Assembly: GCA_023430625.1 (NCBI GenBank)
Contig: JAEZAA010000030.1
Location: forward strand, 1 to 15,302
Source: Pseudomonadota bacterium
GTDB lineage: Bacteria; Pseudomonadota; Gammaproteobacteria; Pseudomonadales; Oleiphilaceae
Direction of reading: 5' to 3'
DNA length: 15,302 nt
Each line of letters begins with the position of its first letter. The stretch's first letter is position 1. The notes below the pieces were generated by a model that saw nothing but the letters and a program-made list of their open reading frames with translations, had not been told where the DNA came from and searched no databases. Made by a program: the position numbers and the translations under genes. This document shows positions 8,024 to 15,176 of the stretch, piece after piece.

Positions 8024-8179
8024 TCAGGTCGCTTTCTTGCTCATGCCAGTGATCGGCTGACCACTCTTACCGGAGGGTATCACTTCGATCTTATTACCGT
8101 TTTTCAGAAATTCGGCGGTTTGACGGGCGATTGATTGATGGGTCTCAGTCGCACCTGCTTGCTTCGGCTTCGCTGCCAT
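8024..8179 (-). CDS. Small basic protein (51 residues), possibly SutA-like
   Basis: Found by reading the minus strand directly. The product starts MAAKPKQAGATETHQ, continues SIARQTAEFLKNGNKIEVIP and ends SGQPITGMSKKAT. The central 'AxxAxxxFLxxGxKIxxIP' pattern resembles the conserved segment of SutA, a small RNA-polymerase-binding regulator in Pseudomonas, and other short gammaproteobacterial proteins with a 'FLxxGGKI' core. The resemblance is by eye and short. AGGA lies eight bases before this ATG; an ATG two codons earlier (8185) is too close to it. The product is cytoplasmic, basic and lacks cysteine. It lies alone between the MFS gene and ycgN. I am fairly confident it is a gene, much less so of the function. 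Confidence 0.62.
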   Translation of the reverse strand: MAAKPKQAGATETHQSIARQTAEFLKNGNKIEVIPSGKSGQPITGMSKKAT

Positions 8180-8344
8180 AACCATGATCCTGTGTCATAT
8201 GTAGGGCTGCCTATTGTACAGGAATTCAGCAACCATTGCTCGCGACCTACCGCCCTCTCCCTATTTACCTGCCAAAGCCCTGCCTTTTAAGGCGTCAGCA
8301 CAACCTCGCCGACAGGCCCCAGAAGCACTCTCGGCACCTGCGCA

Positions 8345-8373
8345 TTGGGCCTGGCAGCCAATTCAGTCATAAT
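8345..8373 (+). promoter_or_regulatory. Possible sigma-70 promoter of ycgN
   Basis: TTGGGC at 8345-8350 and CATAAT at 8368-8373 are separated by 17 bases and end 35 bases before the ycgN start codon. The -10 matches five of six consensus bases; the -35 matches only its first three. Confidence 0.35.
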
Positions 8374-8408
8374 GCGGCTGCTGTATCCCACAACGTTCGG
8401 AGTTACCG

Positions 8409-8858
8409 ATGTCATCGACGCAGGCACCATTTTGGCAGCGGAAAACGCTGAAGCAGTTATCCTCGCAGGAATGGGAATCGCTCTGTGATGGCTGCGGACT
8501 CTGCTGTCTGCAGAAGCTGGAGGATGCCGACGACGGCACCGTCTATTACACTCGGATTGCTTGTAAGCTTCTCGATCTGGCGACCTGCCGCTGCAGCGAC
8601 TATGCCAGTCGTTGCCGTAAAGTGCCCGGCTGTATTCAACTGACGCCAGACCAGACCGAACATTTCCACTGGCTGCCCAAAACCTGCGCCTATCGGCTGG
8701 TCGCCGAAGGCCGGAACTTACCGGACTGGCATCACTTGGTCTGCGGCGACCCGCAGCGGGTGCATCAGGCGGGTATCTCCATGGCCGGACAAATGCTTAG
8801 TGAAAAGCAGGTTGCGGAAGACGACTGGGAAGATTATCTGATCCATCGTGAGGTCTGA
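8409..8858 (+). CDS. ycgN: YcgN family cysteine cluster protein (UPF0260)
   Basis: Short cytoplasmic protein of the UPF0260/YcgN family, thought to bind a metal or iron-sulfur centre through conserved cysteines; its biological role is not established. The 149 residues contain CDGCGLCC (26-33), then C52, C60, C62, C69 and C75, then KTCAYRL around C93. The overall match to E. coli YcgN is strong as I recall it: PFWQ at the start, EWESLCDGCG, WLPKTCAYRL and LPDWHHL. The length is also close (about 150). GGAG lies six bases before the ATG. It is transcribed alone and is convergent with the glycosyltransferase gene 24 bases downstream. Confidence 0.93.
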   Translation: MSSTQAPFWQRKTLKQLSSQEWESLCDGCGLCCLQKLEDADDGTVYYTRIACKLLDLATCRCSDYASRCRKVPGCIQLTPDQTEHFHWLPKTCAYRLVAEGRNLPDWHHLVCGDPQRVHQAGISMAGQMLSEKQVAEDDWEDYLIHREV

Positions 8859-8882
8859 GTCCCCGGCTGGTAGGCTCACTGA

Positions 8883-10166
8883 TCAGCCCAACAGCTTGTT
8901 CTTGGCCTCGATCCATTTCGCCATGTACTGGGTGCTTTTGTGCTGATGGTGGCGCAGCATGGCTCCGGTGAAGTTTAGGCGCCGGAGGCTTTCCAGATGG
9001 TTCTGCAGCCGCGCGATTGCCCCTAGCAAATGATCGCCATGAATCGCCCCGTCATAGTCCTGGGCAAGGATTGCCCTGCCCAGGCTTTGGGCTTCATGCC
9101 AGCAATCGCTGTCCTGATAAAGCGCTACCGCCGCCTCCGCAAAGGCCTCGGGCCCGGAGACAATGCTTCCACCCCACTGGCGTTGGGACGCCATGGCCTC
9201 AGCGCCGATTGGCGTGGTCACACTGGGTGTGCCGCAAAGCATGGCGTCGATCAGCTTGCCCTTGAGCCCTGCACCGAACCGCAGTGGAGCCAGGCAGACC
9301 CGCGCCTGGCGCATTACCGCTACGGCATCGTCCGCCCAACCCAGCACATGAAACCCTTGCTTTGGGTTGTGCAACGCCGTGGCCTTGGGCGGTGGATAGG
9401 CACCGTAGATATGCAACTGCGCCTGAGGCAGTTGGCGGCGAATCAATGGCCAGATGTGCTGTTGCAGATACAGGACCGCATCCCAGTTCGGCGCATGACG
9501 AAAGTTGCCGATACTGATGAAATGGCCGCGTTCTGAAAAATCCAGCCAGCTTTGCCGCTCCTGCTCAATCGCCGCCACATCCAGCAGGAACGGGCAATGC
9601 TGCAACAACCCGGCCGGCACGCCGAATCCCTGGGTCAGCAATTCGATCTCAAAACGGGAGATCATCAGCGTCAGGTCACAGCGGTAAATGGCTGCGATTT
9701 CCCGCTGGGTCAGATCCTGCGGTGCCATCCGTTCAAACAGCGGTTGAATGTCTCCTGGCGATTCCATTTCGGTCCCGCCGCTCCGCAGAACCTCCTGCAG
9801 CCACTGCTGACGGGCGCCTCGAAGGCTATGCAGGTCTTCCGTATCCAGAATTCGAATGGCGTGGGGGCAATAGGTTTCCACCCGCCAGCCGAACTGTTCC
9901 TCCATCATGAAGCGGTCGAACACCACGATGTCGGGATTGAGGCTCTGAACGAAGTCATCGAAACGACTGCTATTGAGTTCCAGGACAACCTCGTCCACGC
10001 CCAGCGCGGTCAAATCCTCCCGGTGCTCTCCCAGGGCAGCGGGGCTGCCGAACGTCACCGCCCATCCCTGCGCCAGAAACAGCCGGATCAACTGCATCAT
10101 CCGTGTTCCGGCCGCGGAAGAACGGGGCTCTGGCCAAACATAGCCAATGATCAGGACGGTGGTCAT
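8883..10166 (-). CDS. GT-B glycosyltransferase (GT4-like)
   Basis: Cytoplasmic glycosyltransferase of 427 residues with a two-domain GT-B layout. The N-terminal acceptor domain starts VLIIGYVWPEPRSSAAGTR, typical of GT4 enzymes. The C-terminal donor domain starts near ISIGNFRHAPNWDAV and carries HIYGAYPPP, VLGWADD, then APLRFGAGLKGKLIDAM and GTPSVTTPIGAE, which is the nucleotide-sugar binding region of Glyco_trans_1_4 proteins. No signal peptide or membrane span is visible. AAGG lies six bases before the ATG. It follows the YfiR gene by 48 bases on the same strand, so it is probably the last gene of a tpsB-yfiR-glycosyltransferase operon. Substrate unknown. Modification of the TpsA adhesin or synthesis of a surface glycan are both possible; the context is suggestive only. 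Confidence 0.87.
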   Translation of the reverse strand: MTTVLIIGYVWPEPRSSAAGTRMMQLIRLFLAQGWAVTFGSPAALGEHREDLTALGVDEVVLELNSSRFDDFVQSLNPDIVVFDRFMMEEQFGWRVETYCPHAIRILDTEDLHSLRGARQQWLQEVLRSGGTEMESPGDIQPLFERMAPQDLTQREIAAIYRCDLTLMISRFEIELLTQGFGVPAGLLQHCPFLLDVAAIEQERQSWLDFSERGHFISIGNFRHAPNWDAVLYLQQHIWPLIRRQLPQAQLHIYGAYPPPKATALHNPKQGFHVLGWADDAVAVMRQARVCLAPLRFGAGLKGKLIDAMLCGTPSVTTPIGAEAMASQRQWGGSIVSGPEAFAEAAVALYQDSDCWHEAQSLGRAILAQDYDGAIHGDHLLGAIARLQNHLESLRRLNFTGAMLRHHQHKSTQYMAKWIEAKNKLLG

Positions 10167-10214
10167 ATTGGACCTTGAATTCGTTAAAGGCGGGAGCTTG
10201 GGACGGGACAGCCG

Positions 10215-10772
10215 CTATTTGTCGTTGATGATCCGGGCCAGGCTCAGCAGGTCGGAACTGATCAGCAAACCGTTCTCGATGGCCCGGCTCAGGTTGATCT
10301 CAAACTTCTGCCGATCCCGCGTGCGCAGGATGTTCACCACGCCGCCGTTCTCCGCAAAGCCATCGGTATTACCAATGCTCAGCACGAAGAGGTTATTGAT
10401 ATTACTGAAGAACTCATCCAACCGATCAAGACGATCAATGCCCACGAACAGGATGTGGCAGCCGGCCCGGATCTTGTCGTAGTCCGTCGTGCGTATCACT
10501 TGGAGGGTTCGATCGCGAATGCGAACGCCGTTCACCATGTCGAGGAACTCCCCGAATGGCACGGCACCGAACAGGCACATCTTCAGGGGGCTTTCGCGAT
10601 CGGCGAAGGCTTCCTGTGGCCACTCCACAAAATTGGCGAAATTATAAAGGAACAGGGCTTTGACCTGAAATTCCTTGATGCGGTCGATATCACCCTCAAC
10701 GTCCGGCTGCGCGCGTACGCCTGAACACATCAGCAGGATTCCCAGCAGGGCGACAAGACATTTAGATTTCAT
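10215..10772 (-). CDS. YfiR family periplasmic protein (DUF4154)
   Basis: Periplasmic protein of the YfiR family. In Pseudomonas aeruginosa YfiR binds and represses the diguanylate cyclase YfiN from the periplasm. The 185 residues start with a signal peptide (MKSKCLVALLGILLMC, cleavage near VRA/QP). They then show the family landmarks: VKALFLYNFANFVEWP (37-52), a 'CLFG' segment with C66, 'CHILFVG' with C105, LSIGNTDGFAENGGVVNIL and FEINLSRA ... LLISSDLLSLARI at the end. C66 and C105 could form the first family disulfide; the second cysteine pair of P. aeruginosa YfiR is absent. GGAA lies just before the ATG. It is 78 bases after tpsB on the same strand. The nearby CHASE8-GGDEF cyclase is its obvious partner. 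No YfiB-like lipoprotein is seen. Confidence 0.9.
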   Translation of the reverse strand: MKSKCLVALLGILLMCSGVRAQPDVEGDIDRIKEFQVKALFLYNFANFVEWPQEAFADRESPLKMCLFGAVPFGEFLDMVNGVRIRDRTLQVIRTTDYDKIRAGCHILFVGIDRLDRLDEFFSNINNLFVLSIGNTDGFAENGGVVNILRTRDRQKFEINLSRAIENGLLISSDLLSLARIINDK

Positions 10773-10850
10773 TGCTTTTCCACAACGTCATGCTGCATTC
10801 GCAGATTTTCAGGCGGCTCTTCACGCAGCGCTGAAAGCTCATTCACAGAA

Positions 10851-12560
10851 TCAGAAACGATAACTCAGGTGCCCGTACACTCTTGCCGGACCCGCTTCCA
10901 GATCAAGATTTCGGCCGGTTGCCTGCCCCAGTGGCTGCCCCCAGGTCAGTCCTACCCTCACCGACTCGGCCCAGGCCGCTTCGATGCCCAGTCCCGCCGC
11001 AGTGAAGCGTGCCCAGTTGCCTTGCGCATCATTGAGCTGGCCAAAGCCATGGTCTACAAACAAAAAAGGACGCGCCGACCAGCCTGCGTCGCCACTCCAG
11101 GAGGCCAGTACCTGACTGACGGAGAGCTGGTAACCTTTGTCGGCGGAAAACAAGCCTGCTTCATAGCCGCGAACCGCCTGCCCGCCTGTCAGGCTTCGAC
11201 GCTCCGCCGAAGGCAGCGGATCGGGACTGTAAAGCGCCCTGAAATCCGCCACCAGCAGTTGTTCCAACGACGCAAAAGGCCAGGCATATTGCACCCGGTA
11301 ATCCAGTTCCAATGCGCCAAAAACGGATTTTTCCAGTTCTTCGCCACCACTGGTCACCGCCCCCAGCAATAAACGGACCGCGCCCTGCTGATGCAGCCGG
11401 TAGGCTTGATGCAGACGGGAAAATTCCACACTGGGAACGAGCGTCGCATACTGCACTTGCTGTTCAAGCAAGGACTGGAACTCATCGCTTTCAATCCGTG
11501 ACCGCTTCGCCGCACCGCTCAAGCCAATGGTCAGGCTGTGCGTGGCGGTACGCTCCAGGTGATAGCCCCAGGCGAGGGTGCCGGCCTCCAGGATGCCGGC
11601 TAATCCCAACTCGGCGAAATCCCCGCCCACCTCATACTGGCTGCGGGCAAAGGACGCGGTCAGACTGTGGCGCAGCCCCAGGGGATGGTGATAACTCAAC
11701 CCGCCAAACAAGTTGCCACGCTCACTGGTTTGTACCAGCGTTGCCTGCAGTGCCCCGCCGTCACCGAACAGATTGTTCCGCACGTGCTGCACCATGAGTC
11801 GGTACTGGCCGGTCTCGTCAACGCCAAAATTATCGGCACGCACCAACGTGTCCTGACGGTCCTCTTCCTGAATACGCAGGTTCAGGCGGGTTTCACCATA
11901 CTGGTCGCCCATGGAGAAAATGCCGAAGACCCGCAGGCCAGGTCGCCGGTTGAGGCTCTCGATCGCCCGCACCACATCCGGCTCATAGAGTTCCTTGCCC
12001 ACCAGTTCGCGAAAGGGCGCCAGCAGTTGCTCTTTGGAATAGAGGTCATTGCCATGGACATCGACTTCCGCCAGCACGCCGACCAGTACGTTGAGTTCCA
12101 GCCGGCCTTCCACGATCTCCTGTGGCACCACATAGACTTGGGCAAAGGTCAGGCCCTTGTCCCGGTAGAGTCCGGTCAGGGAATCCGCCAGACGGTGCAT
12201 CTCCGCCACCGATAACCAGGGGTCCTGGCTGGCAAAGACCTGTTCCACCCAGTCGCTGATCACCTGCGGCGTCACCCCGTATTGTGGATATAGCACCTTG
12301 CCCCGCAGATCCAAGCGTCGAATATGTACCTTGCCATTTTCGATCAGGTCGGCGCCGTTCTTGCGTCGGCTATCCGGTTTTGTGGCCTGCGCAGAAGCTT
12401 CCGGCAGGCTGGTGAGAGACGGCGGTGTAATACCCGACCGTTCCGGAACGGGCGGCACTCCAGCCCGAACACCGGTCGACTGCAACACCAACAGAACCAC
12501 TCCAAGAACCAGCAGACATCGTCGCAGGGCCCTTGCGCGCCCCAACGAGACGCCAATCAT
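10851..12560 (-). CDS. TpsB outer-membrane transporter (ShlB/FhaC/HecB family)
   Basis: Outer-membrane pore of a type Vb (two-partner) secretion system that recognises the TPS domain of its TpsA partner and moves it to the cell surface. From the ATG at 12560 the product has 569 residues. It has a signal peptide (ALRRCLLVLGVVLLVL, cleavage near VRA/GV), a Pro-rich linker and a first POTRA domain at about 80-155 (IRRLDLRGKV to ELNVLVG). A second POTRA follows at about 160-230. The C-terminal 16-strand barrel carries the conserved VRGYE motif of loop L6 near residue 463 and ends HLSYRF with the terminal Phe of barrel proteins. The frame is open to a TTG at 12593, a less likely start. Its likely cargo is encoded at 14088-15176, on the same strand but separated by the oppositely oriented cyclase gene, which is unusual. 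Confidence 0.93.
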   Translation of the reverse strand: MIGVSLGRARALRRCLLVLGVVLLVLQSTGVRAGVPPVPERSGITPPSLTSLPEASAQATKPDSRRKNGADLIENGKVHIRRLDLRGKVLYPQYGVTPQVISDWVEQVFASQDPWLSVAEMHRLADSLTGLYRDKGLTFAQVYVVPQEIVEGRLELNVLVGVLAEVDVHGNDLYSKEQLLAPFRELVGKELYEPDVVRAIESLNRRPGLRVFGIFSMGDQYGETRLNLRIQEEDRQDTLVRADNFGVDETGQYRLMVQHVRNNLFGDGGALQATLVQTSERGNLFGGLSYHHPLGLRHSLTASFARSQYEVGGDFAELGLAGILEAGTLAWGYHLERTATHSLTIGLSGAAKRSRIESDEFQSLLEQQVQYATLVPSVEFSRLHQAYRLHQQGAVRLLLGAVTSGGEELEKSVFGALELDYRVQYAWPFASLEQLLVADFRALYSPDPLPSAERRSLTGGQAVRGYEAGLFSADKGYQLSVSQVLASWSGDAGWSARPFLFVDHGFGQLNDAQGNWARFTAAGLGIEAAWAESVRVGLTWGQPLGQATGRNLDLEAGPARVYGHLSYRF

Positions 12561-12622
12561 GAGGCGAAATTCCACATCAAATACAGCAGCCAATCTTGCT
12601 AAAACCGCGAATAGGTACTTTG

Positions 12623-12628
12623 ATTATA
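12623..12628 (-). promoter_or_regulatory. Possible -10 element upstream of tpsB
   Basis: A perfect TATAAT on the minus strand lies about 62 bases before the tpsB ATG, in the region divergent with the cyclase gene. No recognisable -35 stands 16-18 bases upstream, so an activator may be needed. It is flanked by GGTAC and GTACC arms (12614-12638), a possible operator dyad. Confidence 0.3.
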
Positions 12629-12819
12629 GCTGCGGTACCAAATATCGCTGGGCGATCACTCACTAAATACGAGCGCCTCTAAAATGGGTCACCGGAATGA
12701 CGCATGCCCAGGCGGCAACTCCCGGATTCCCATGCGATCATCCACCCGAATCTAGTCACGGCACCGACTTGCTCCCTGTCCGGTTGCAAAATGAACGGCG
12801 AGGATCTCTCCTCAACCCT

Positions 12820-14034
12820 ATGTTGCGCTTCAGAAACTTAAGCATTAAGCGAAAACTGATGCTGGTCGTCCTGTTGACCAGCAGCATCGGCCTGTTCATT
12901 TCCGTCGCCGGCGTGCTCGCCTACGATTGGGAAAAACAGCGGGAGATCCTGGCTCAGGAAATGACCATCCTGTCCCGCGTCGTTGCCTCCCGCAGTGCCG
13001 CCGCAGTCAGTTTCGACGACAAGTTGCGTGCCATCGAAAACCTGTCCTCGATGTTGTTACGCAAATCGGTCATCAGTGCCTGTATCTACGATGGCCAGGG
13101 TCAGATCTTTGCCAGCGTGGATGTGCAGGGAAGTGACGGCAAACATTGCGAGCGGGCCCTGCTAGCGGATGGCCATTATTTTTCCGACGACTATCTCGAC
13201 GTCTACCAGTCGATCGCCCTCAATAGCATGACCATTGGCACCCTGATGGTCAGGACCGATCTGGAGGACCTGGATGAGCGCCTGCGACGCCAGGTGGTGG
13301 CTAACTTAGGCATTCTGATCGTGTCGTTATGTGGTGCGTTGCTGCTGACGTCCCGTTTGCAGCGGGCCATTTACCAACCCATTGTCCGCCTGGGGGAGGT
13401 CGCTGCTCAGATCACACAGGAAAACAACTACGCCATTCGTGCAGAGATCGAGAGCAATGACGAGTTGGGCCACACCGTGACGGCATTCAACACCATGCTC
13501 AACAAAATCGAGCAGGATAAGGAAGAGTTAACCAAGCTGGCCTACTTCGACCCGCTGACCAAGTTACCCAACCGGCGCATGTTCAGTGAACAGGTCGAGT
13601 CCGCCCTGAGCCATGCCCGGCGCAGCCGCATCAAGATAGCCCTGATCTTTGTGGATCTCGACCGGTTCAAGCAGATCAACGACGAGCTCGGCCACGACAT
13701 TGGCGACCTGCTCCTCAAATCCGTGGCGAAACGGCTGACCTCATCCATCCCCAGCACAGCCACGGCTTTCCGGCTGGGTGGCGATGAATTCACGGTGCTG
13801 CAGGTTGATCTCCAGAGTGAATCCGACATCGAAACGACCGCGCATCGGGTGTTGAACAGTCTGCGCGAGCCGCTGATTCTGGCCGGCCGGCAACTGACGA
13901 TTTCGGCCAGTCTGGGCATCGCCATCTCCGATGGCCACGACAACCTGACCTCCATCATGAAAAGTGCCGACATCGCGCTCTATCGCGCTAAAGATGCGGG
14001 CCGCGACACCTTCCAGATTTTCCACCAAAGCTGA
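12820..14034 (+). CDS. Membrane diguanylate cyclase, CHASE8-HAMP-GGDEF (YfiN/TpbB-like)
   Basis: Makes cyclic-di-GMP from two GTP at the inner membrane. From the ATG at 12820 (404 residues) it has span 1 at about 13-35, then a periplasmic CHASE8-type sensor (SRVVASRSAAAVSFDD through CIYDGQGQIF, about 40-155). Span 2 is at about 160-178. A HAMP domain (YQPIVRLGEVAAQI to ELGHTVTAFNTML) leads into a GGDEF domain starting DPLTKLPNRRMF. The active site is RLGGDEF (318-324); the allosteric RxxD I-site position holds PSTA instead. The architecture is that of YfiN/TpbB, whose periplasmic partner is YfiR, also encoded here. The frame is open to an ATG at 12697. I chose the later start because the usual family N terminus begins there, though neither start has a good ribosome site. 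Confidence 0.91.
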   Translation: MLRFRNLSIKRKLMLVVLLTSSIGLFISVAGVLAYDWEKQREILAQEMTILSRVVASRSAAAVSFDDKLRAIENLSSMLLRKSVISACIYDGQGQIFASVDVQGSDGKHCERALLADGHYFSDDYLDVYQSIALNSMTIGTLMVRTDLEDLDERLRRQVVANLGILIVSLCGALLLTSRLQRAIYQPIVRLGEVAAQITQENNYAIRAEIESNDELGHTVTAFNTMLNKIEQDKEELTKLAYFDPLTKLPNRRMFSEQVESALSHARRSRIKIALIFVDLDRFKQINDELGHDIGDLLLKSVAKRLTSSIPSTATAFRLGGDEFTVLQVDLQSESDIETTAHRVLNSLREPLILAGRQLTISASLGIAISDGHDNLTSIMKSADIALYRAKDAGRDTFQIFHQS

Positions 14035-14040
14035 CGTGGG

Positions 14041-14069
14041 CAGCGCTGCGCTTGCGCGGCGAAGCGCTG
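14041..14069. terminator. Hairpin between the convergent cyclase and tpsA genes
   Basis: Arms CAGCGCT and AGCGCTG enclose a GC-rich loop that contains a nested GCGC/GCGC pairing. It lies between the two stop codons in a 53-base convergent gap. No T-tract is seen. Confidence 0.45.
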
Positions 14070-14087
14070 ACCGCCTGAAACCATGAC

Positions 14088-15176
14088 TTAATCCGGCAGT
14101 GAGCCGTTCACCAACAGCCGCGACAGGAAACGTTTGAGCGCGTTTTTCTTTCTGCACTCCTGCTCGGTTTCAAGGTCCGGCTGGCAGTCCGCCAGCACTG
14201 CATCCAACGTATTCGGCGGCGTCTTCTCCAGCTCCCGCACCACAACCTGCCCGTCGTCACTCGGGTCTTCATAGGGAATGTTGTTTCGTACATCCTCCAG
14301 TGGCGACATGTCCTCCGGCCGGGCGGTCAGAAAGATCCGTCCATTGCCTTCGGTAATCGCCACCGCGTTGACGATCCCCTGATTATTGATGGCATCGGTT
14401 TGCAGGGCGGCGTTGTACCGTGCGTCCATGTAGACGTTGCCATCGCGCGCGATGATCGAGCCACCATTCAGGATGAGCGTGTCGGTTCCAGCCACCGTAT
14501 TCACCAACGGTTGATGCAATTCGACGCCCAGCATGCCGGAATCACCCAGCGTCACGATGGCCCGGTCGGCAACCGCCAGATGAATGTCGCCATTTTCGGC
14601 GATGATATGGCCCTGGTTATCCACAAACTGGCCGACCATGTATAGACCTTGATCGCCCAGTGCGGTGAGCGCTCCCTGGTTCATCACGCCACCTCTACTC
14701 GCGTCGGCATCGGTCAGCTGCAGGCGTCCGGATTCAAAGCTCGCAAGGTCCGCCATCATGTCGGACAGAAACAACCCGCCCACATCGACGCTGGCGGCAG
14801 GTCCAATGAGGATGCCGGCCGTATTGAACAGAAACACCTGGCCATTGGCGGAGATGTTTCCAAAGATCTGGCTGGGCGAGCCGGAAAAATCCCGGTTCAA
14901 CACCATGGCGTTGACATTGGGCTGGGTGAATACCACTCGCTCCCCCGCCCCGACGTTGAACGCGCGCCAGTCAATCGCAAGCCGCTCGGAAGACTGCAGA
15001 ATGTCCGTTTGCGCGCCATTGAGGCTGATCTCGCCCACACCCAGCACAACCTCACCACCTTGCGGTGCCGCCTGGACAACTCCCATATGCAGCACGCCCG
15101 CCAGCATCAACAGCTGGACAGAACGCCCAACAGGCGGCCGGGGGTGGACCAATTCGTTCTCTACTCGTCGTCTCAC
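14088..15176 (-). CDS. Miniature TpsA: filamentous haemagglutinin TPS domain with C-terminal cysteine pair
   Basis: Secreted or surface protein of a two-partner secretion system. The GTG start gives 362 residues. A basic N region leads to a hydrophobic segment (SVQLLMLAGVLHMGVV) with cleavage near QAA/PQ. The TPS domain follows at about residues 38-285. It contains IDWRAFNVGAGERVVFTQPN, SPSQIFGNISANGQVFLFNT and AGILIGPAASVDVGGLFLSD; the usual NPNGI motif reads NTAGI. Beta-helix coils continue (GALTALGDQGLYMVG, NGDIHLAVADRAIVTLG). A short acidic linker is followed by C331 and C341 (C-X9-C) and a basic tail. In HMW1 and CdrA a C-terminal cysteine pair anchors the adhesin in its TpsB. TpsA proteins normally exceed 1000 residues; this one lacks any repeat region, yet its ends look intact. 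The ribosome site is weak. Confidence 0.9.
   Translation of the reverse strand: MRRRVENELVHPRPPVGRSVQLLMLAGVLHMGVVQAAPQGGEVVLGVGEISLNGAQTDILQSSERLAIDWRAFNVGAGERVVFTQPNVNAMVLNRDFSGSPSQIFGNISANGQVFLFNTAGILIGPAASVDVGGLFLSDMMADLASFESGRLQLTDADASRGGVMNQGALTALGDQGLYMVGQFVDNQGHIIAENGDIHLAVADRAIVTLGDSGMLGVELHQPLVNTVAGTDTLILNGGSIIARDGNVYMDARYNAALQTDAINNQGIVNAVAITEGNGRIFLTARPEDMSPLEDVRNNIPYEDPSDDGQVVVRELEKTPPNTLDAVLADCQPDLETEQECRKKNALKRFLSRLLVNGSLPD

Noticed and set aside
12697..12819. 41-residue N-terminal extension of the cyclase
   Set aside because: Open in frame but polar, Pro/His-rich and unlike the usual family start; kept only as an alternative start in the cyclase entry.
14108..14293. Short alternative minus-strand frame inside tpsA, considered as a sign of a frameshifted longer TpsA
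   Set aside because: The main frame continues cleanly to the cysteine pair and its stop; no repeat-domain coding appears in any frame downstream, where the cyclase gene begins on the other strand.
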